Of a stretch of 64,000 bases of DNA, positions 54,401-62,079 are shown one piece after another. The notes beneath the pieces were generated by a model. That model saw nothing but the letters and a program-made list of their open reading frames with translations. It was not told where the DNA came from and did not search any database. The DNA is from Nomia melanderi (taxonomy: Eukaryota > Arthropoda > Insecta > Hymenoptera > Halictidae), in assembly GCF_051020985.1 (NCBI RefSeq), contig NC_134999.1:28615160-28679159 (forward strand), in the 5' to 3' direction. The position numbers were made by a program, and so were the translations under genes. Each line of letters starts with the position of its first letter. Positions within the stretch are counted from its first letter, which is position 1.

Positions 54401-57400
54401 GTCGAAGACATTTATCAAGGAATTCGAAGTTTAGAATGAATGTTTTTAGGAATTATAGGAGAATAAGTAATATAACGTAGATGTACAGTTTTGCAGATAG
54501 GTTCATTTATTTATCTTTTATCTGTTGTTACTTTATACGGAATGTGAGTTCATTATTCGTTAATCATTAGAATCGCATTCTTTCAATGACAAATATTTTT
54601 TCTAATTTAATTGAACAATATTTTTGCATTTTTTCCATAGATTCGTGTATACGTTAACTTCATAAATTTTTCAAATTTCTCATTTATAGATGATTTAACT
54701 TACCCTTGTGATTTATTAATTTTGACTAATGGATATTAACAGTTAAACAAATATAGAATAGTATTCTTTGGTGATGTTTCTATTAAAAGATGTAAGTCAC
54801 ATTTTCCTCGAGTGATCTTAAATCCAAAATTCGTGTATTTCATGTATACAAGAATAAATAATTTTATATTAATATTTGAAATATTTTAGTCAACTCATTT
54901 AGTCAATGAAATATCACACTGCTTCTTATTAAATGCACTATCTTATTTTTAAGTAATAATTGAGTGAGTGTGCGTTAACGAAATAATATCGAGAAATTAC
55001 AAGTAAATGAAAAATAATTTTGAAAATTGTTAAGATCACTCACGAATGTCCCTTAATAGCAATTTGTTCAAATTTTATACAGCTCTGTAGAAAGTAGTCA
55101 ATTCCAAGGGCATAATTTGCTACTTGAATTTTCACAACAATCTAATTATTCTCATCCCTAAAACAAATAATTTAAATATACATCGTTAAATATATTAATG
55201 TTAATAATAACCAAAATTGAAACCCACAAACTTTTGCTCAACAACACTTCAAAATTCTATTCAAAACTGTACATACATATATCAAACAAATACGCAACAA
55301 CAGCATCGAGGTACGCCCGTAAAACTTCAAATAATTCATGTTATCATTAACCCTTTGCGGTCCGAATGAATTTCTCCTATTCCCAATAGTCCGGTCCAAA
55401 TGAATTTCCAACTATTATCAATTCATTATATACCTAAGAACTTTGTTTCAGTTCTAATAAAATGATAAGCAGGATGAAGTATAAAATAAGCTAAAAAACA
55501 ATTAAAGACTTTTATTGATTTCTTCTAATATAAATTAATTAATTGGCGAACAGAAATAATTAAAATAATTATAGTTCTTAAATAATGTTATGTCGAGTCA
55601 GATTCGACGTTCGACCGCAAAGGTTAAATCTGAATACAATAGCCCACTTTTTAAACTTTTGAATCATCGAAACCTAAACCTTTGTCTCCATTTACCTATG
55701 GCCATCGAAGGCAAAACGAACACGTTCGACTGCCGCCATTTTTACGAAGTTCGAACAAGCATAAGTGCACAAGGTGGATTCAAAACGTGTCGGTGCGCAA
55801 TTCAGAGGAAAAAAATCACGCAAGCGGGGGAGGTCGGGGGGAATGTGCACTTACTATAAAGAATATCAATTTTCCGTTTACCTGCTGCTGACAAGTTGTG
55901 AGTTGCTTCCCTGATTTTGCGGCGAATGCGTAAAGTCCCCTGTCGACGACCACCGTTTCGCCCTTCGTAAGCTGCTTTGGGGTGGACCGTTTGATCTTGT
56001 TGTCGGTGATCTATCGAATAACAGGATTACTACGTAACGAGGAAGCTTGTTACCTGTGTCGCAGAATTGCCGCTTCATCAGATACAGGTTCAATTATGAT
56101 GCGATACGGAGTCTCTTTAGTCCGTCCTTGCGACATCGCAAAGATTTCCTCGGTGTTCTTACGGCTTAAAGGTGATAATTCTGAGGTAAACTATTTTTCT
56201 TTTCGACGTTCGTAGTCTTTTAACATTAAAACTACCGGACGGGACAAATTTACCAATTTCAAAATTTTTATTTTGCAAGTATTTAAATTATGAAGGCATT
56301 TTTGCGAAAGATTTTCGGTTAAATTTATGTATTTGCACAGATACAAGACTATAAGAAACTCCGAATTTCAAAAAACTCTATATTCTAATTGTTCGGTAGT
56401 TTTAGTATTAAATTATGTTTCTTTTTAATGTTCGGTAACTTTTCGAACTATTTTTATTTTCACCGTTCGGTAGTTTTTTAAACTTATTTGCGTGTTAACG
56501 ATGCTTTAAAAAATTGTAGAATTATATCTTCATTTAGATTCAAGATATTTGATTAAAAAGAAATATTATCATTGTAAGAATAGAATATTAATAAGTTACT
56601 GTTGTCGTTTTAAACTAGTATCATGTTACGTATTTTAATAACTTATAGAAATGGTGTAGTATTAGATACCTTTATTAAACTCTCACTTTATATAGGAACA
56701 TATTTATAGTTATTAAAAAAGTACTTTATAAGTTTCTTGTTGTATATTCAGATTATATAGTTGACGTTTTTATCTGAATGTACAGTTATTTTTAAATATT
56801 TTTATATACTGTTAATCTAATATTATTGGTTTAATAATCATTATTTAGAATATGTTAGGAAAAACAAAATAAGGGAACTAAAATTTGATTCACTGAAGAT
56901 TGACAGAGTACAAGACTCTTGAATAATGTAATTGTTTCAAATATTCGAAGAGCATTTTCTATACAGAGTACCTATTATTCTATAATTATCAAGACATTTC
57001 ATATCACTGGAATATTCTATATTTTATTAAAAAGGAAAAGAAAATCTTTAAAATCTTCAAGACTTTTTCTGAAGTATGAACAAAATCGTGTACGTGCATA
57101 TATTACAATTTATCCCTTTCGTAACTGCATCACTTTTGTGATAAGGTATTTTTTCAAATAGGTTCATAGCGCAAAAAAGATCGGGCATAAGCATATTAAG
57201 CGTAATAAACTTACAAGTAATCTGATTTAAAAGATGAGAACATTGAATGGAATGTCCATTAATTTAATTTGATGGCACATACCTGGCTACGGGCAGTGGC
57301 GTGGCTCGGGGACTTGGCGATGGCACCGGGGAAACGCTACTACTACTGGGACTGTCCGAGTGTAACGAACCAGTCGATTGGTAATGAACTGACCTTCTGA

Positions 57401-60400
57401 AAGGGAAATTAAGTTTACCTCGTCTGTTCCTAACATCAACCTTGTTTGTCACTCATGATCAACCTTCGCTTTAACCCTTTAACTGTGTAGATCACTTGTA
57501 ACGGCCTATTGACTTGAAAGAATCATCTCTGCGTAAGCTAATTGAAGTGAATTTTTGTATTTTTTGGTAAGTTTTTGTTAAAGTGCTCAAGCTAGTAAAT
57601 TATTAAGAATCAGTCGGTGGATACTCATCTATAAATGCTAAATTTTGTATTGTTGAAATTTAAACTTTAGTTTAGAATTTAAATGCTAAATTTAAATGTA
57701 TTCTTGAAATTTAAACTCTAATTTAGGATTTAAATGCTAAATGTAGATTTATTGTTTAAATCTAGAATCTAACTTAGGATTTAAACTCTATAATTAAATA
57801 TTGCTTGAAGAACTAAGAAGTTAGAAGATAATATAGCATCTATACCAGTGATTAAGATAATTTAGAAATATGGAAAGTTTAAAGAAATATCGAAATTAGT
57901 ATGTTATCGATGTTTATTTGATAATCTCGAATATCTAACACTCGAAATTTTGTACAGTGTTGTGGAAAGTTATTCAGACTTATCACAGTTAAAGGGTTAA
58001 ATGAAAATCCTAACAACATTATCTGTTAAATGGTACTTTAAAATTGAATAAAGACAAAATATTTTTAATAGTAATAATAATATAGAAATAAAATAACAAT
58101 AATAACATGTAATTACTATATTTAGAAATATAACTACTCCGTATTTAACATTTTTTATTATCACTAATAGTTTCCATAGTGTTTGATTAAAAATTATTTT
58201 CATTTCAAAAGTGTTACGTGTTACTTCCAAATATACAGAAACACGTGTTCAATGTTTTTTCGAACACGATGTTATACTGAAAGTATTGAAAGCATTACTT
58301 GCTTGACTTCTTTACAAAATTAATAAAATTGTTTAATTCAATAATTTCATTAAACTATACAACATATGTGTAGAAAAAATAGTTACTTAAAAAATTTGGT
58401 TTTTCATTCAAATACTTTGAAAAATAAATAAACTAAACTATTAAGTCACGAAACAGTATGAAAAATATTGGATTTAGAAGCGATTTTGATTTGACAAAAC
58501 ATGTAAAAAGTTTGCATCATGAATAAATTGTACCTTTGAGGAAGTTGTGACGAATGTGTATAACTGACTGGCCTCCGTGGGCTGGACATAGAATCCCTAA
58601 CATCCTGAGAAGATCCTGAGGAAGAAGAATTCCTCAAACAAGAGCTGTTAGTTTGGCGTAAGCGTATATCTTTTTGGGGAACTGAATTTTGATTACCTAG
58701 AAACATATAAACATTAATTATAAAACACTGTTTCTGAGGGCTTAAAATAAATTATTACAACATTCATTACAGAGACTCTGAAATACTTAAAAAGTACTTA
58801 AATAATTCGAATTTTTCAATTGATTACATCATTGTAAATGAATATTTCATTTAAAAATGATAATAGAACGAAAGAATTTATTATCATAGTACTAACCAAC
58901 AAAAAGAATAAGAATATTTTTACTCTCGTAACAAATAAACGTTTACATTTGTTTCTTACATTTTTAGTTTGTAATTATTAATTGGTGATTATTAAAATTA
59001 AATCTCTCTTTATATACTATCATATGTATATCGTAAATGGTTGTTTTTCGCCTTCTTTATTTTGTTTTTTATTTTTAATTAAATTATAGAAACTAAAGAA
59101 TCATTGCTATTACATCATTATTTATTGTTCAAAACATTTTCGTGCCTTATGGAAGTGTGAATTTGAAAAGGTTACTACACGCTGCGAAAAATGCACGATC
59201 AGCCATGTGTTAATATTCAGCTATCACGAAACATTGTCTGTTGATTGATCACGCGAGCGCATAGTTCGAAAATCAGTTTCAAGTGCACGGATTGCGTAGT
59301 GAAAGAGAATGGAAATGGAACATGACCCTAAACAGTTGCGTGCTAACAGGTACGCCCGATGAACGTTCCTTGAAATCGGTTCAACCTCGTAAGGTTTCGT
59401 GCGAAGGTACAACGGGTCACGAAAGCATTCAAATGCTTGCTATGCAAACTAGCAATGCACAAAACATATTACGCGTTCGCGAAATCGTAGAAATGTGATA
59501 ATAGTTATCACATAAAAATAATTCTTTTATTTTTATAATCGAAGTTAATCATCTAATAAACAAGGAAGTCCAAATAACTTGTTACGAGTTTTCTTCGAAA
59601 ACGACAGTGATATATTGAGTTTATTTTGTTTTAAACAAATGAAACAAACGTACTAATTGTTTAGTATTTTGGACGGAATAAAATCCTCATTAAGTATTTT
59701 GTTTTTAGCTTAATTAATTACTTTTAATTACTTTTTAAGTAATTAATTAAATACTTACATCAAATAAAAGCAATATAAAACTAGTAAAATAAACTAAATA
59801 AGAAACTAATATAAAAGAAATACATATTGTGGACTTATTTTAATGAATTTATTTCAAAGAAATACATATTTTGTGCTTACTTTTATTTTATTTACGATGA
59901 TAATTTATATGTTATCTTCCTTACAGAGACTAATAAGAATCTTTATATAACCTATTAGATCAGTGACTCAGAACTCCTCTTGGCAGCTATCACGATGATC
60001 TCCCCGAAACTTCGGAATTTCGTGGCATAACGCTATCATTCGTGTCTACAATTTATATCGGTGCTTTCAGTTTCATGGTTTATTTCAACGAACTAATTTC
60101 CGTAGATCAAAGGAGATCAAGGTCGACGCGTAGTATTAGTACGAATCAGTTTGGTAATAAGGGATTCGTGGAAACTCATACGGTCAAATATAGAACACGA
60201 AAATATTTAGATACGAAAACTATAGAGATCATTATTCAACATAAAGATGATTATTTATCATTTAGTATATTGAAACTAATTAAACCAAAGTTCCTAAGTA
60301 AGACATTTCTAATTTACTTCTGAAAGAAAACAGCGGTGTCAATCAGAGCAGCTATAAAATATTTTTCTGTCTTTCATTACTGTACAGTAGCTGTACGCCA

Positions 60401-61375
60401 TTAAAATATTTCGTGTTACAGGAGTTCACGTGAAATTCGAACCAAAAAATATCGTAACAGAGATAACACAGCGGAAACGAATTCACAGACGTCACCTAAC
60501 ACAATACTTAACCTGTTAATTGTAAATATTACAACAATAACAATGATAAAAATCATAAAATGATTTTTGCCGCCACATACACGGCATTCAACCCAATAAG
60601 TAAAAGTATCACGCCACTTATATGGTAGCATTGATCTGTTAAGGGTTAAGTTGTGCTTCTGCTTGTATCAGATTTTATCTCGACGATTATTAAGATCACG
60701 TTATGGGTGGTTCTACTGTATTGATGAATAGCAAGATAATTTCGAAAACGATACGAGAACGAAGTTTAGAAATACATAAGGTACTTTTTGCAGGAGATGA
60801 TTCCCAGGAAGACATAGAGGTAAAACAGGTCTCTCGTGGCGTATTTTGTTTGTAGTTTTGCTTGGCTGCGTATAACTGTACGGATGAACATCGAGTTAGC
60901 AACGAAAACGAGATAAAGAAGGATGAATGACCAGTTAGACTCGTTGGTCTAGCCATCAAGCGATAGAAGGGCAATACAATCAACCCTCTTAGGGTACATT
61001 TATAGAGATTGGGGCGATACACGTAACTAATCAAAACTACGAACAAAACATGTCACGACCACTTTTGTCCCTCTGCTATCCCGTTAGCTACCTAATCATA
61101 GACAGACAATGATCTACTGAAGACAACAAACCGTGCGTACTTACTTCTAAGCGGAACGTGTCCATTTCGCAAAGGCGAGGGCATCATCCTCTCGTTCCTC
61201 CTTTCATTCCTCTCGTCCTCCCTCTTGTCGCGTCCTTCCAATTGGGCAATTCGCCTGAGCGCGTCCGCGAGAGTAGCGCGAAGACAAACTATCTCGTCTC
61301 TCTGCGCCAAGGATTGCCTCTCGAGGTCCGCGACACGGCCCAACAGGGATCCGGTCTCGCACTCTAGCATCTCGT
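30301..61375 (-). CDS. EML: EML-family microtubule-associated protein, 15 coding exons, complete C-terminus
   Basis: Joined from exons at 61145-61375, 58534-58696, 57283-57396, 55882-56010, 41406-41711, 40311-40383, 39244-39450, 38313-38550, 36879-37036, 36092-36349, 35310-35447, 34835-34951, 31523-31610, 30859-31085 and 30301-30429. Every intron is GT-AG and every phase matches. From the ATG at 61370-61368 the product is 856 residues, close to the 800-980 usual for vertebrate EML1-4. Layout: coiled coil (about residues 10-46), Ser/Arg-rich basic linker (76-210), HELP motif with WVYGYRGRDCRSN at 262-274, then tandem WD40-type repeats forming the two propellers of the TAPE domain, ending QWIVNY. 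By family knowledge the coiled coil trimerises and, with the basic linker, binds microtubules in cytoplasm and spindle, while the TAPE domain contacts tubulin. Identity rests on exon-by-exon agreement with remembered EML1/EML4. Which EML paralogue it equals is not decided. The exact start is uncertain (see exon 1). Confidence 0.95.
30509..30700. mobile_element. Mariner-like MITE, family D copy 2, in the last EML intron
   Basis: Left TTGGCTCACCCCATAAATAA and TGCGG; right end in reverse complement TTGGATGATCCCATAAATAA and TGCGA. It fills 192 of the 429 bp of intron 14 and ends 158 bp from exon 14 and 79 bp from exon 15. Confidence 0.85.
30859..31085 (-). CDS. EML: EML exon 14 (WD repeats)
   Basis: Acceptor TTTTGTAG, donor GTGATT, phase 1 in and 0 out, residues about 739-814. 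Encodes NPGVCRQIPQPSALRDVEWA, THTCIISFETIGIWPEGADG, TDVNNCSRSGDSKLLATGDD, FGKVKLFSYPACQSK. EML1 has DIEWATYTCTLGFHVFGVWPEGSDGTDINA and LLSTGDDFGKVHLFSYPCSQ. Confidence 0.97.
31523..31610 (-). CDS. EML: EML exon 13 (WD repeat)
   Basis: Acceptor ATATTTCAG, donor GTAAGT, phase 0 in and 1 out, residues about 710-738. Encodes GHSSFITHVDWSIDGQYLRS, NSGDYELLY and the first base of the Trp codon completed by exon 14. Almost identical to EML1 GHSSFITHLDWSVNSQFLVSNSGDYEILYW. Confidence 0.97.
31611..34834 (-). other. EML intron 12 (3.2 kb)
   Basis: AT-rich intron. Holds a family K fragment in inverted orientation from 33355 (TTAACACCAGGTTTACGG; TTTAGATCTTGGAAATTAGA) to about 33530. Nothing else recognised. 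Confidence 0.6.
33355..33530. mobile_element. Family K MITE, copy 2 (partial, inverted)
   Basis: Reads TTAACACCAGGTTTACGG, then CCATTTAGATCTTGGAAATTAG and CAATTGCATCAATCAAAATC, corresponding to the reverse complement of 24379-24601. The far TTAA is not clear. Confidence 0.6.
34835..34951 (-). CDS. EML: EML exon 12 (WD repeat)
   Basis: Acceptor TTAATTTTTAG, donor GTAAGA, phase 0 in and out, 39 codons (671-709). Encodes AVRFSPDGTLLALGSRDNYI, YIYQVNSDATKYSRVGRCM, matching EML1 SVMRYSPDGNFLAIGSHDNCIYIYGVSDNGRKYTRVGKC. Confidence 0.97.
35069..35118. repeat. Two-copy 25-bp direct repeat in EML intron 11
   Basis: TGTAAAGTAGGAAACTTTAG is followed at once by TGTAAAGTAGAAAACTTTAG, with flanking AAAA. 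A simple local duplication. Confidence 0.6.
35310..35447 (-). CDS. EML: EML exon 11 (WD repeat)
   Basis: Acceptor TTTCATTTAG, donor GTATAA (weak), phase 0 in and out, 46 codons (625-670). Encodes EQAQSLGFSPDGNVIVVGCT, SGKWLAIDSETRELYTHHSD, GTEPIQ, matching EML1 PAQSSGFHPSGSVVAVGTLTGRWFVFDTETKDLVTVHTDGNEQ by position. Not open from an ATG, so easily missed by simple ORF calling. Confidence 0.96.
36092..36349 (-). CDS. EML: EML exon 10 (propeller 1 to 2 transition)
   Basis: Acceptor TTTTTCGACAG, donor GTTAGT, phase 0 in and out, 86 codons (539-624). Encodes IEDHFGGIRTLAEGKGTQLL, IGTTRNCILVGDVGMGFNPA, GHAEEVWGLAAHP, FATAGHDRLLQMWDSLSHTV. EML1 has FGPIRTVAEGKGDVILIGTTRNFVL, GHTDELWGLAIH and FLTCGHDKHATLWDA in the same order. 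Confidence 0.97.
36879..37036 (-). CDS. EML: EML exon 9 (WD repeat)
   Basis: Acceptor TTTTCCTCAG, donor GTAAGC, phase 1 in and 0 out, residues about 486-538. Encodes TNTIAKLVRNIHEGSIFSIC, VLKDGFIVTGGGKDGKIL and ESLNLTGEEAQ. It matches EML1 AHEGGIFALCMLRDGTLVSGGGKDRKL. Confidence 0.96.
37802..38019. mobile_element. TTAA-type MITE, family C copy 4, in EML intron 8
   Basis: Starts TTAACACAAGAACTACCGAG and ends GGGCGTGGTAGTTTTATTAT before TTGA, an inverted pair. 218 bp. Confidence 0.7.
38096..38190. mobile_element. Family J MITE fragment in EML intron 8
   Basis: GACTCGCTCAAAAGCCAATG then CGGTTAAGT and TTTTAATGGAATAAATAATA match, in inverse, the right half of the element at 39610-39870. Lies about 120 bp from exon 8. 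Confidence 0.65.
38313..38550 (-). CDS. EML: EML exon 8 (WD repeats)
   Basis: Acceptor CAATTTTCAG, donor GTAAGA, phase 0 in and 1 out, residues about 407-485. Encodes CAEWHPLERNQIVSCGKGHV and FWSLD, then GIFESREKPRYVTCVAFNQ, GDVLTGDSNGNIIVWGRG. These match EML1 ADFHP..IVTCGKSHLYFW and GLFEKQEKPKFVLCVTF..ITGDSSGNILVWGKG. Reading past the donor gives a non-homologous tail, which confirms the splice. Confidence 0.97.
39244..39450 (-). CDS. EML: EML exon 7 (WD repeats)
   Basis: Phase 0 in and out, acceptor CCCCTCAG, donor GTACGT, 69 codons (residues about 338-406). Encodes PHIRIWNSVSLTTLCVIG, then CCLSFSKADGGNYLCAIDE and HNISIWDWQKGE, aligning with EML1 VRIWDSVTLNTLHVIG and LSVWDWQKEE. It contains one WD strand ending RIWN and a full repeat ending SIWDWQ. 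Confidence 0.97.
39610..39870. mobile_element. TTAA-type MITE, family J, in EML intron 6
   Basis: Left end TTAACATTTGAGTCTCCCAG and ACCAATACGATTAAGT; right end in reverse complement ATAAATGAGTCGCTGAGAAG and TCAATACGGTTAAGT. About 261 bp. Confidence 0.72.
40311..40383 (-). CDS. EML: EML exon 6 (WD repeat)
   Basis: A 73-bp exon. Acceptor CATTTCAG and donor GTAAGA, phase 2 in, phase 0 out. Encodes C-IAIHPNKLIVATGQVCGTD, which continues the DDIK of exon 5 and matches EML1 DDVKCLAVHP..IATGQVAGT. It is too short to stand out as an open reading frame and was found by searching for the required continuation. Confidence 0.95.
41240..41292. mobile_element. Solo family C end in EML intron 5
   Basis: CTGGGTCAATTTGACCAATC followed by TGGTAGTTTTAGTGTTTT resembles the right terminus of family C elements. 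No matching left end seen. Confidence 0.45.
41406..41711 (-). CDS. EML: EML exon 5 (HELP motif)
   Basis: Acceptor GTTCACAG, donor GTACGG, phase 2 in and 2 out, residues about 211-313. Contains the diagnostic HELP segment: VRMYLRGRPVILYVP (224-238), LNWVYGYRGRDCRSN (260-274), LLPTGEIVYFVAAVVVLYN, and the first propeller strand QRHYLGHTDDIK. Each block matches EML1 nearly residue for residue. By family knowledge, HELP is part of the hydrophobic core of the first propeller. The frame also runs open 5' of the acceptor to an ATG at 41728-41726. Confidence 0.97.
42876..43107. mobile_element. Palindromic MITE, family E copy 1
   Basis: Left end GGGGGACTGGAAGGAAGTTC and ATTATTTTTAGT..AGAAAGCTTTATTATTT; the right end repeats this in inverse (AAAGCTTTCTATT, ACTAAAAATAATGAACTTCG, TTCAGTCGCTCTAA). 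Probably TA-flanked, mariner/Tc1-like. Confidence 0.8.
43851..44050. mobile_element. Family K MITE fragment (diverged)
   Basis: Starts TTAAAACTAGATTTATGT and contains ATTAATTTTCATAAAAATTTG, TTTTGACCG and CTCTAATTTCCAAGATCTA in the order of family K. The right end is lost. Confidence 0.4.
44371..44520. repeat. Five-copy 30-bp tandem repeat
   Basis: Five consecutive 30-bp units start at 44371, 44401, 44431, 44461 and 44491. The shared core is CGGATTCTTCCGCTTATTA (third and fourth units: GGAATTCTTCCGCTTCACA, CGAGCTCTTCCGGTTCAGA), often preceded by CGCG. The array is GC-richer than its AT-rich surroundings. Confidence 0.9.
44702..44721. mobile_element. Solo right end of family A
   Basis: AATCGAGTGTAAAGGGTTAG matches the right terminus of 8894-9141 and 61849-62079. 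The body is absent. Confidence 0.5.
46276..46531. repeat. Two-copy tandem duplication, about 150 bp
   Basis: GTAATTCACGGATAATAAAT..TTGTTCGATGTTGCATATAA..GGATAATTATTCAAAG at 46276-46390 is repeated with drift as GTAATTTATGGATAATGGAT..TTGTTGCTCAATGTTGCAGATAA..GGATAATTATTGAATG from 46427. Confidence 0.7.
46831..47053. mobile_element. Palindromic MITE, family E copy 2
   Basis: Left arm CCATTATTTTTAGTCCCAAC and GGAAAGCTTTATTATTT; right arm AATAATGAAGCTTTCTATTA then AAACTAATAGTTTCC. Aligns with 42876-43107. Tips are diverged. Confidence 0.72.
49236..49381. mobile_element. 146-bp inverted-repeat element
   Basis: TGTACCCATAATTATGA at 49236-49252 is perfectly inverted at 49365-49381, with weaker extension inward (TGGTCCAAGTCA against TGGTTTGACTCA). 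Looks like a small MITE; superfamily not assigned. Confidence 0.65.
51068..51262. repeat. AT-rich degenerate minisatellite
   Basis: Imperfect copies of a block like ATTGACAGTATTATATTAAC followed by AGTTTTAATACT, about four repeats. Confidence 0.7.
51340..51391. mobile_element. Solo end of family F
   Basis: GGTGACCACCATGACAGTCA then ACGTGTTAA resembles, in inverse, the left end of 62711-62957. No partner end found. Confidence 0.45.
52771..53004. mobile_element. Family B MITE, copy 7
   Basis: Begins TTAATCCCTTGCCCTACGAT, ends GATATTGTAAGGCAAGGGGT, with CTACGAGTCTGACACG just inside. Same layout as 20541-20810. Confidence 0.82.
53378..53889. mobile_element. Composite of two family B ends
   Basis: Left end CAACCCCTTGCCCTATGATA then GTCAGACTCGTGATGAA; right end GACTCGACATTGTATGCCAA then GGGGTTAA. 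Both ends carry the same (CTCGTGAT-side) terminus in opposite orientation. The 512-bp span is twice the family length, so two elements or a nested pair is likely. Confidence 0.6.
55347..55627. mobile_element. TTAA-type MITE, family G
   Basis: Starts TTAACCCTTTGCGGTCCGAA; right end reads GTTCGACCGCAAAGGTTAA, an inverted repeat of about 18 bp. 281 bp, in EML intron 4, 255 bp from exon 4. Confidence 0.82.
55882..56010 (-). CDS. EML: EML exon 4 (basic linker, symmetric 2-2 exon)
   Basis: Acceptor TTATTCGATAG and donor GTAAAC bound a 129-bp open stretch that enters and leaves in phase 2, exactly what exons 3 and 5 need. It encodes about residues 168-210, including RSNGPPQSSLRRAKRWSS and TGDFTHSPQNQGSNSQ. 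The basic SLRRAKRWSS patch is in the right place for the Arg/Ser-rich microtubule-binding linker of EML1/EML4. The pyrimidine tract is weak, so it may be an optional exon. Confidence 0.72.
56220..56411. mobile_element. TTAA-type MITE, family C copy 5, in EML intron 3
   Basis: Starts TTAACATTAAAACTACCGGA and ends GTTCGGTAGTTTTAGTATTAA in inverse. 192 bp, about 210 bp from exon 4. Confidence 0.75.
57283..57396 (-). CDS. EML: EML exon 3 (Ser/Pro linker, symmetric 2-2 exon)
   Basis: Acceptor CCCTTTCAG, donor GTATGT, entering and leaving in phase 2. Encodes about residues 130-168: RRSVHYQSTGSLHSD followed by a Ser/Pro run (SPSSSSVSPVPSPSPR) and TPLPVAR. Proline-directed Ser sites are plentiful, so phosphorylation is plausible but not shown. 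Because the exon is symmetric, skipping it keeps frame. Confidence 0.85.
57471..58000. mobile_element. TTAA-type element, family H, in EML intron 2
   Basis: Starts TTAACCCTTTAACTGTGTAG and ends CACAGTTAAAGGGTTAA, a good inverted pair. At 530 bp it is the longest TTAA element here and carries an internal tandem repeat. Begins 74 bp from exon 3. Confidence 0.75.
57637..57786. repeat. Three-copy repeat of about 49 bp inside family H
   Basis: Units start with GCTAAAT at 57637, 57684 and 57735, each carrying GAAATTTAAACTCTAATTTA-like sequence and ending GGATTTAAA. Confidence 0.75.
58534..58696 (-). CDS. EML: EML exon 2 (Ser-rich linker)
   Basis: Acceptor TTTCTAG then phase 1 entry; donor GTACAA, phase 2 exit. 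Encodes a hydrophilic Ser/Arg/Gln stretch with SSCLRNSSSSGSSQDVRDS and SSPRRPVSY, about residues 76-130. Vertebrate EML1/EML4 have a basic, Ser-rich, poorly conserved linker here that helps microtubule binding. Low complexity means support comes from splice phase and position rather than detailed similarity. Confidence 0.85.
60508..60649. mobile_element. Possible short TTAA-flanked MITE in EML intron 1
   Basis: TTAACCTGTTAATTG at the left and CTGTTAAGGGTTAA at the right. Only the outer bases pair well, so tentative. Confidence 0.35.
61145..61375 (-). CDS. EML: EML exon 1 (N-terminal coiled coil)
   Basis: Encodes MLECETGSLLGRVADLERQ at the start, then heptad-like LAQRDEIVCLRATLADALRR, matching the trimerising coiled coil of EML1/EML4 (human form: DRIASLEQRV then LADVVRRL). 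It is followed by a run of charged Arg/Glu residues. The 3' end is a GTAAGT donor (61144-61139), leaving phase 1. A pyrimidine-rich CCTTTTACAG sits just 5' at 61385-61376, so this may be a spliced exon whose 5' UTR lies further upstream; the start would then be the ATG at 61370-61368. Alternatively the frame stays open to an ATG at 61421-61419, adding 17 residues (MSSRVSHDEREFPFTDE). The coiled-coil call is firm and the start is not. Confidence 0.85.
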
Positions 61376-61570
61376 CTGTAAAAGGGAATTCACGTTCATC
61401 GTGTGAAACACGGCTGGACATCCCATAACTCGGCGGACTTTATGGAATTCTTTCGCGCGCGAAACATTCGAAGGATGTTCCGTAAATTCACGCCACGCCA
61501 CGCCACGCCACGCACCGCGGCGCGACGCTTTTGCCCGGTTGCAATGTTTCCACATACCGCGATCCCTAAC
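61376..61570 (-). promoter_or_regulatory. GC-rich upstream region, candidate EML promoter/5' UTR
   Basis: G+C and CpG rise sharply next to exon 1 (CGCGCGCGAAAC, CCGCGGCGCGACGC) in otherwise AT-rich DNA. Includes a pentanucleotide run (CGCCA)n near 61490-61513. Consistent with a CpG-rich insect promoter; no TATA box is placed. A 5' UTR exon could instead lie further upstream. Confidence 0.35.
61490..61513. repeat. (CGCCA)n microsatellite
   Basis: Four to five copies of CGCCA in a row close to EML exon 1. Confidence 0.85.
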
Positions 61571-61848
61571 TAGCGATAGGCGAAAGACGATCGTTATCTC
61601 TTTCACATTGAATATTTTAGACACGTGAGCATAAGCTCGCTTGATAGGACTGATAAAATTAAATGAAAAGCTGTTCTGACTACAGTCAAAAACCATGTGG
61701 ATAGGAAAATACACTCCTTAAATATTATTCTTTAAGCAAATTCCGTAACCATTTGTTCATAAATATTAAGCTTTTGGTAAAATACTAGACAACCTTATTT
61801 AAATTAATAGAATTCATTAGATCCTGTTAACAAGTCCTTTTAAATAAA

Positions 61849-62079
61849 TTAACCCTTTGCGTTCGTATGTCATGCTGGAGATGACAATACAAATTTATTA
61901 TACTTTATTTGTGGCACTTTAAAAGATTATAAAAATTAAATCTTATTGTAATAGTACTAAAGAAAATAAATATAAAACGTTAAATTCTACCGATGCAAAT
62001 TGCTTTAATACAATTCCCTAAAAATAAATACAAGTGTACACCCAACAACATTGAAAATAAATTGAGTGCGAAGGGTTAA
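61849..62079. mobile_element. TTAA-type MITE, family A copy 2
   Basis: 231 bp, TTAACCCTTTGCGTTCGTAT at left and GAGTGCGAAGGGTTAA at right, with full TTAA at both ends. Aligns with 8894-9141. Confidence 0.88.

Larger units (their letters stand above)
41712..55881 (-). other. EML intron 4 (14.2 kb)
   Basis: Longest intron, separating coiled-coil/linker exons from HELP/WD exons. Contains two family E elements, family B copies, a 30-bp tandem repeat, an AT minisatellite, and GC-rich islands at about 45.64-46.18, 47.24-47.72, 50.40-50.98 and 53.93-54.42 kb. No extra EML exon with matching phase and similarity was found. Confidence 0.7.
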
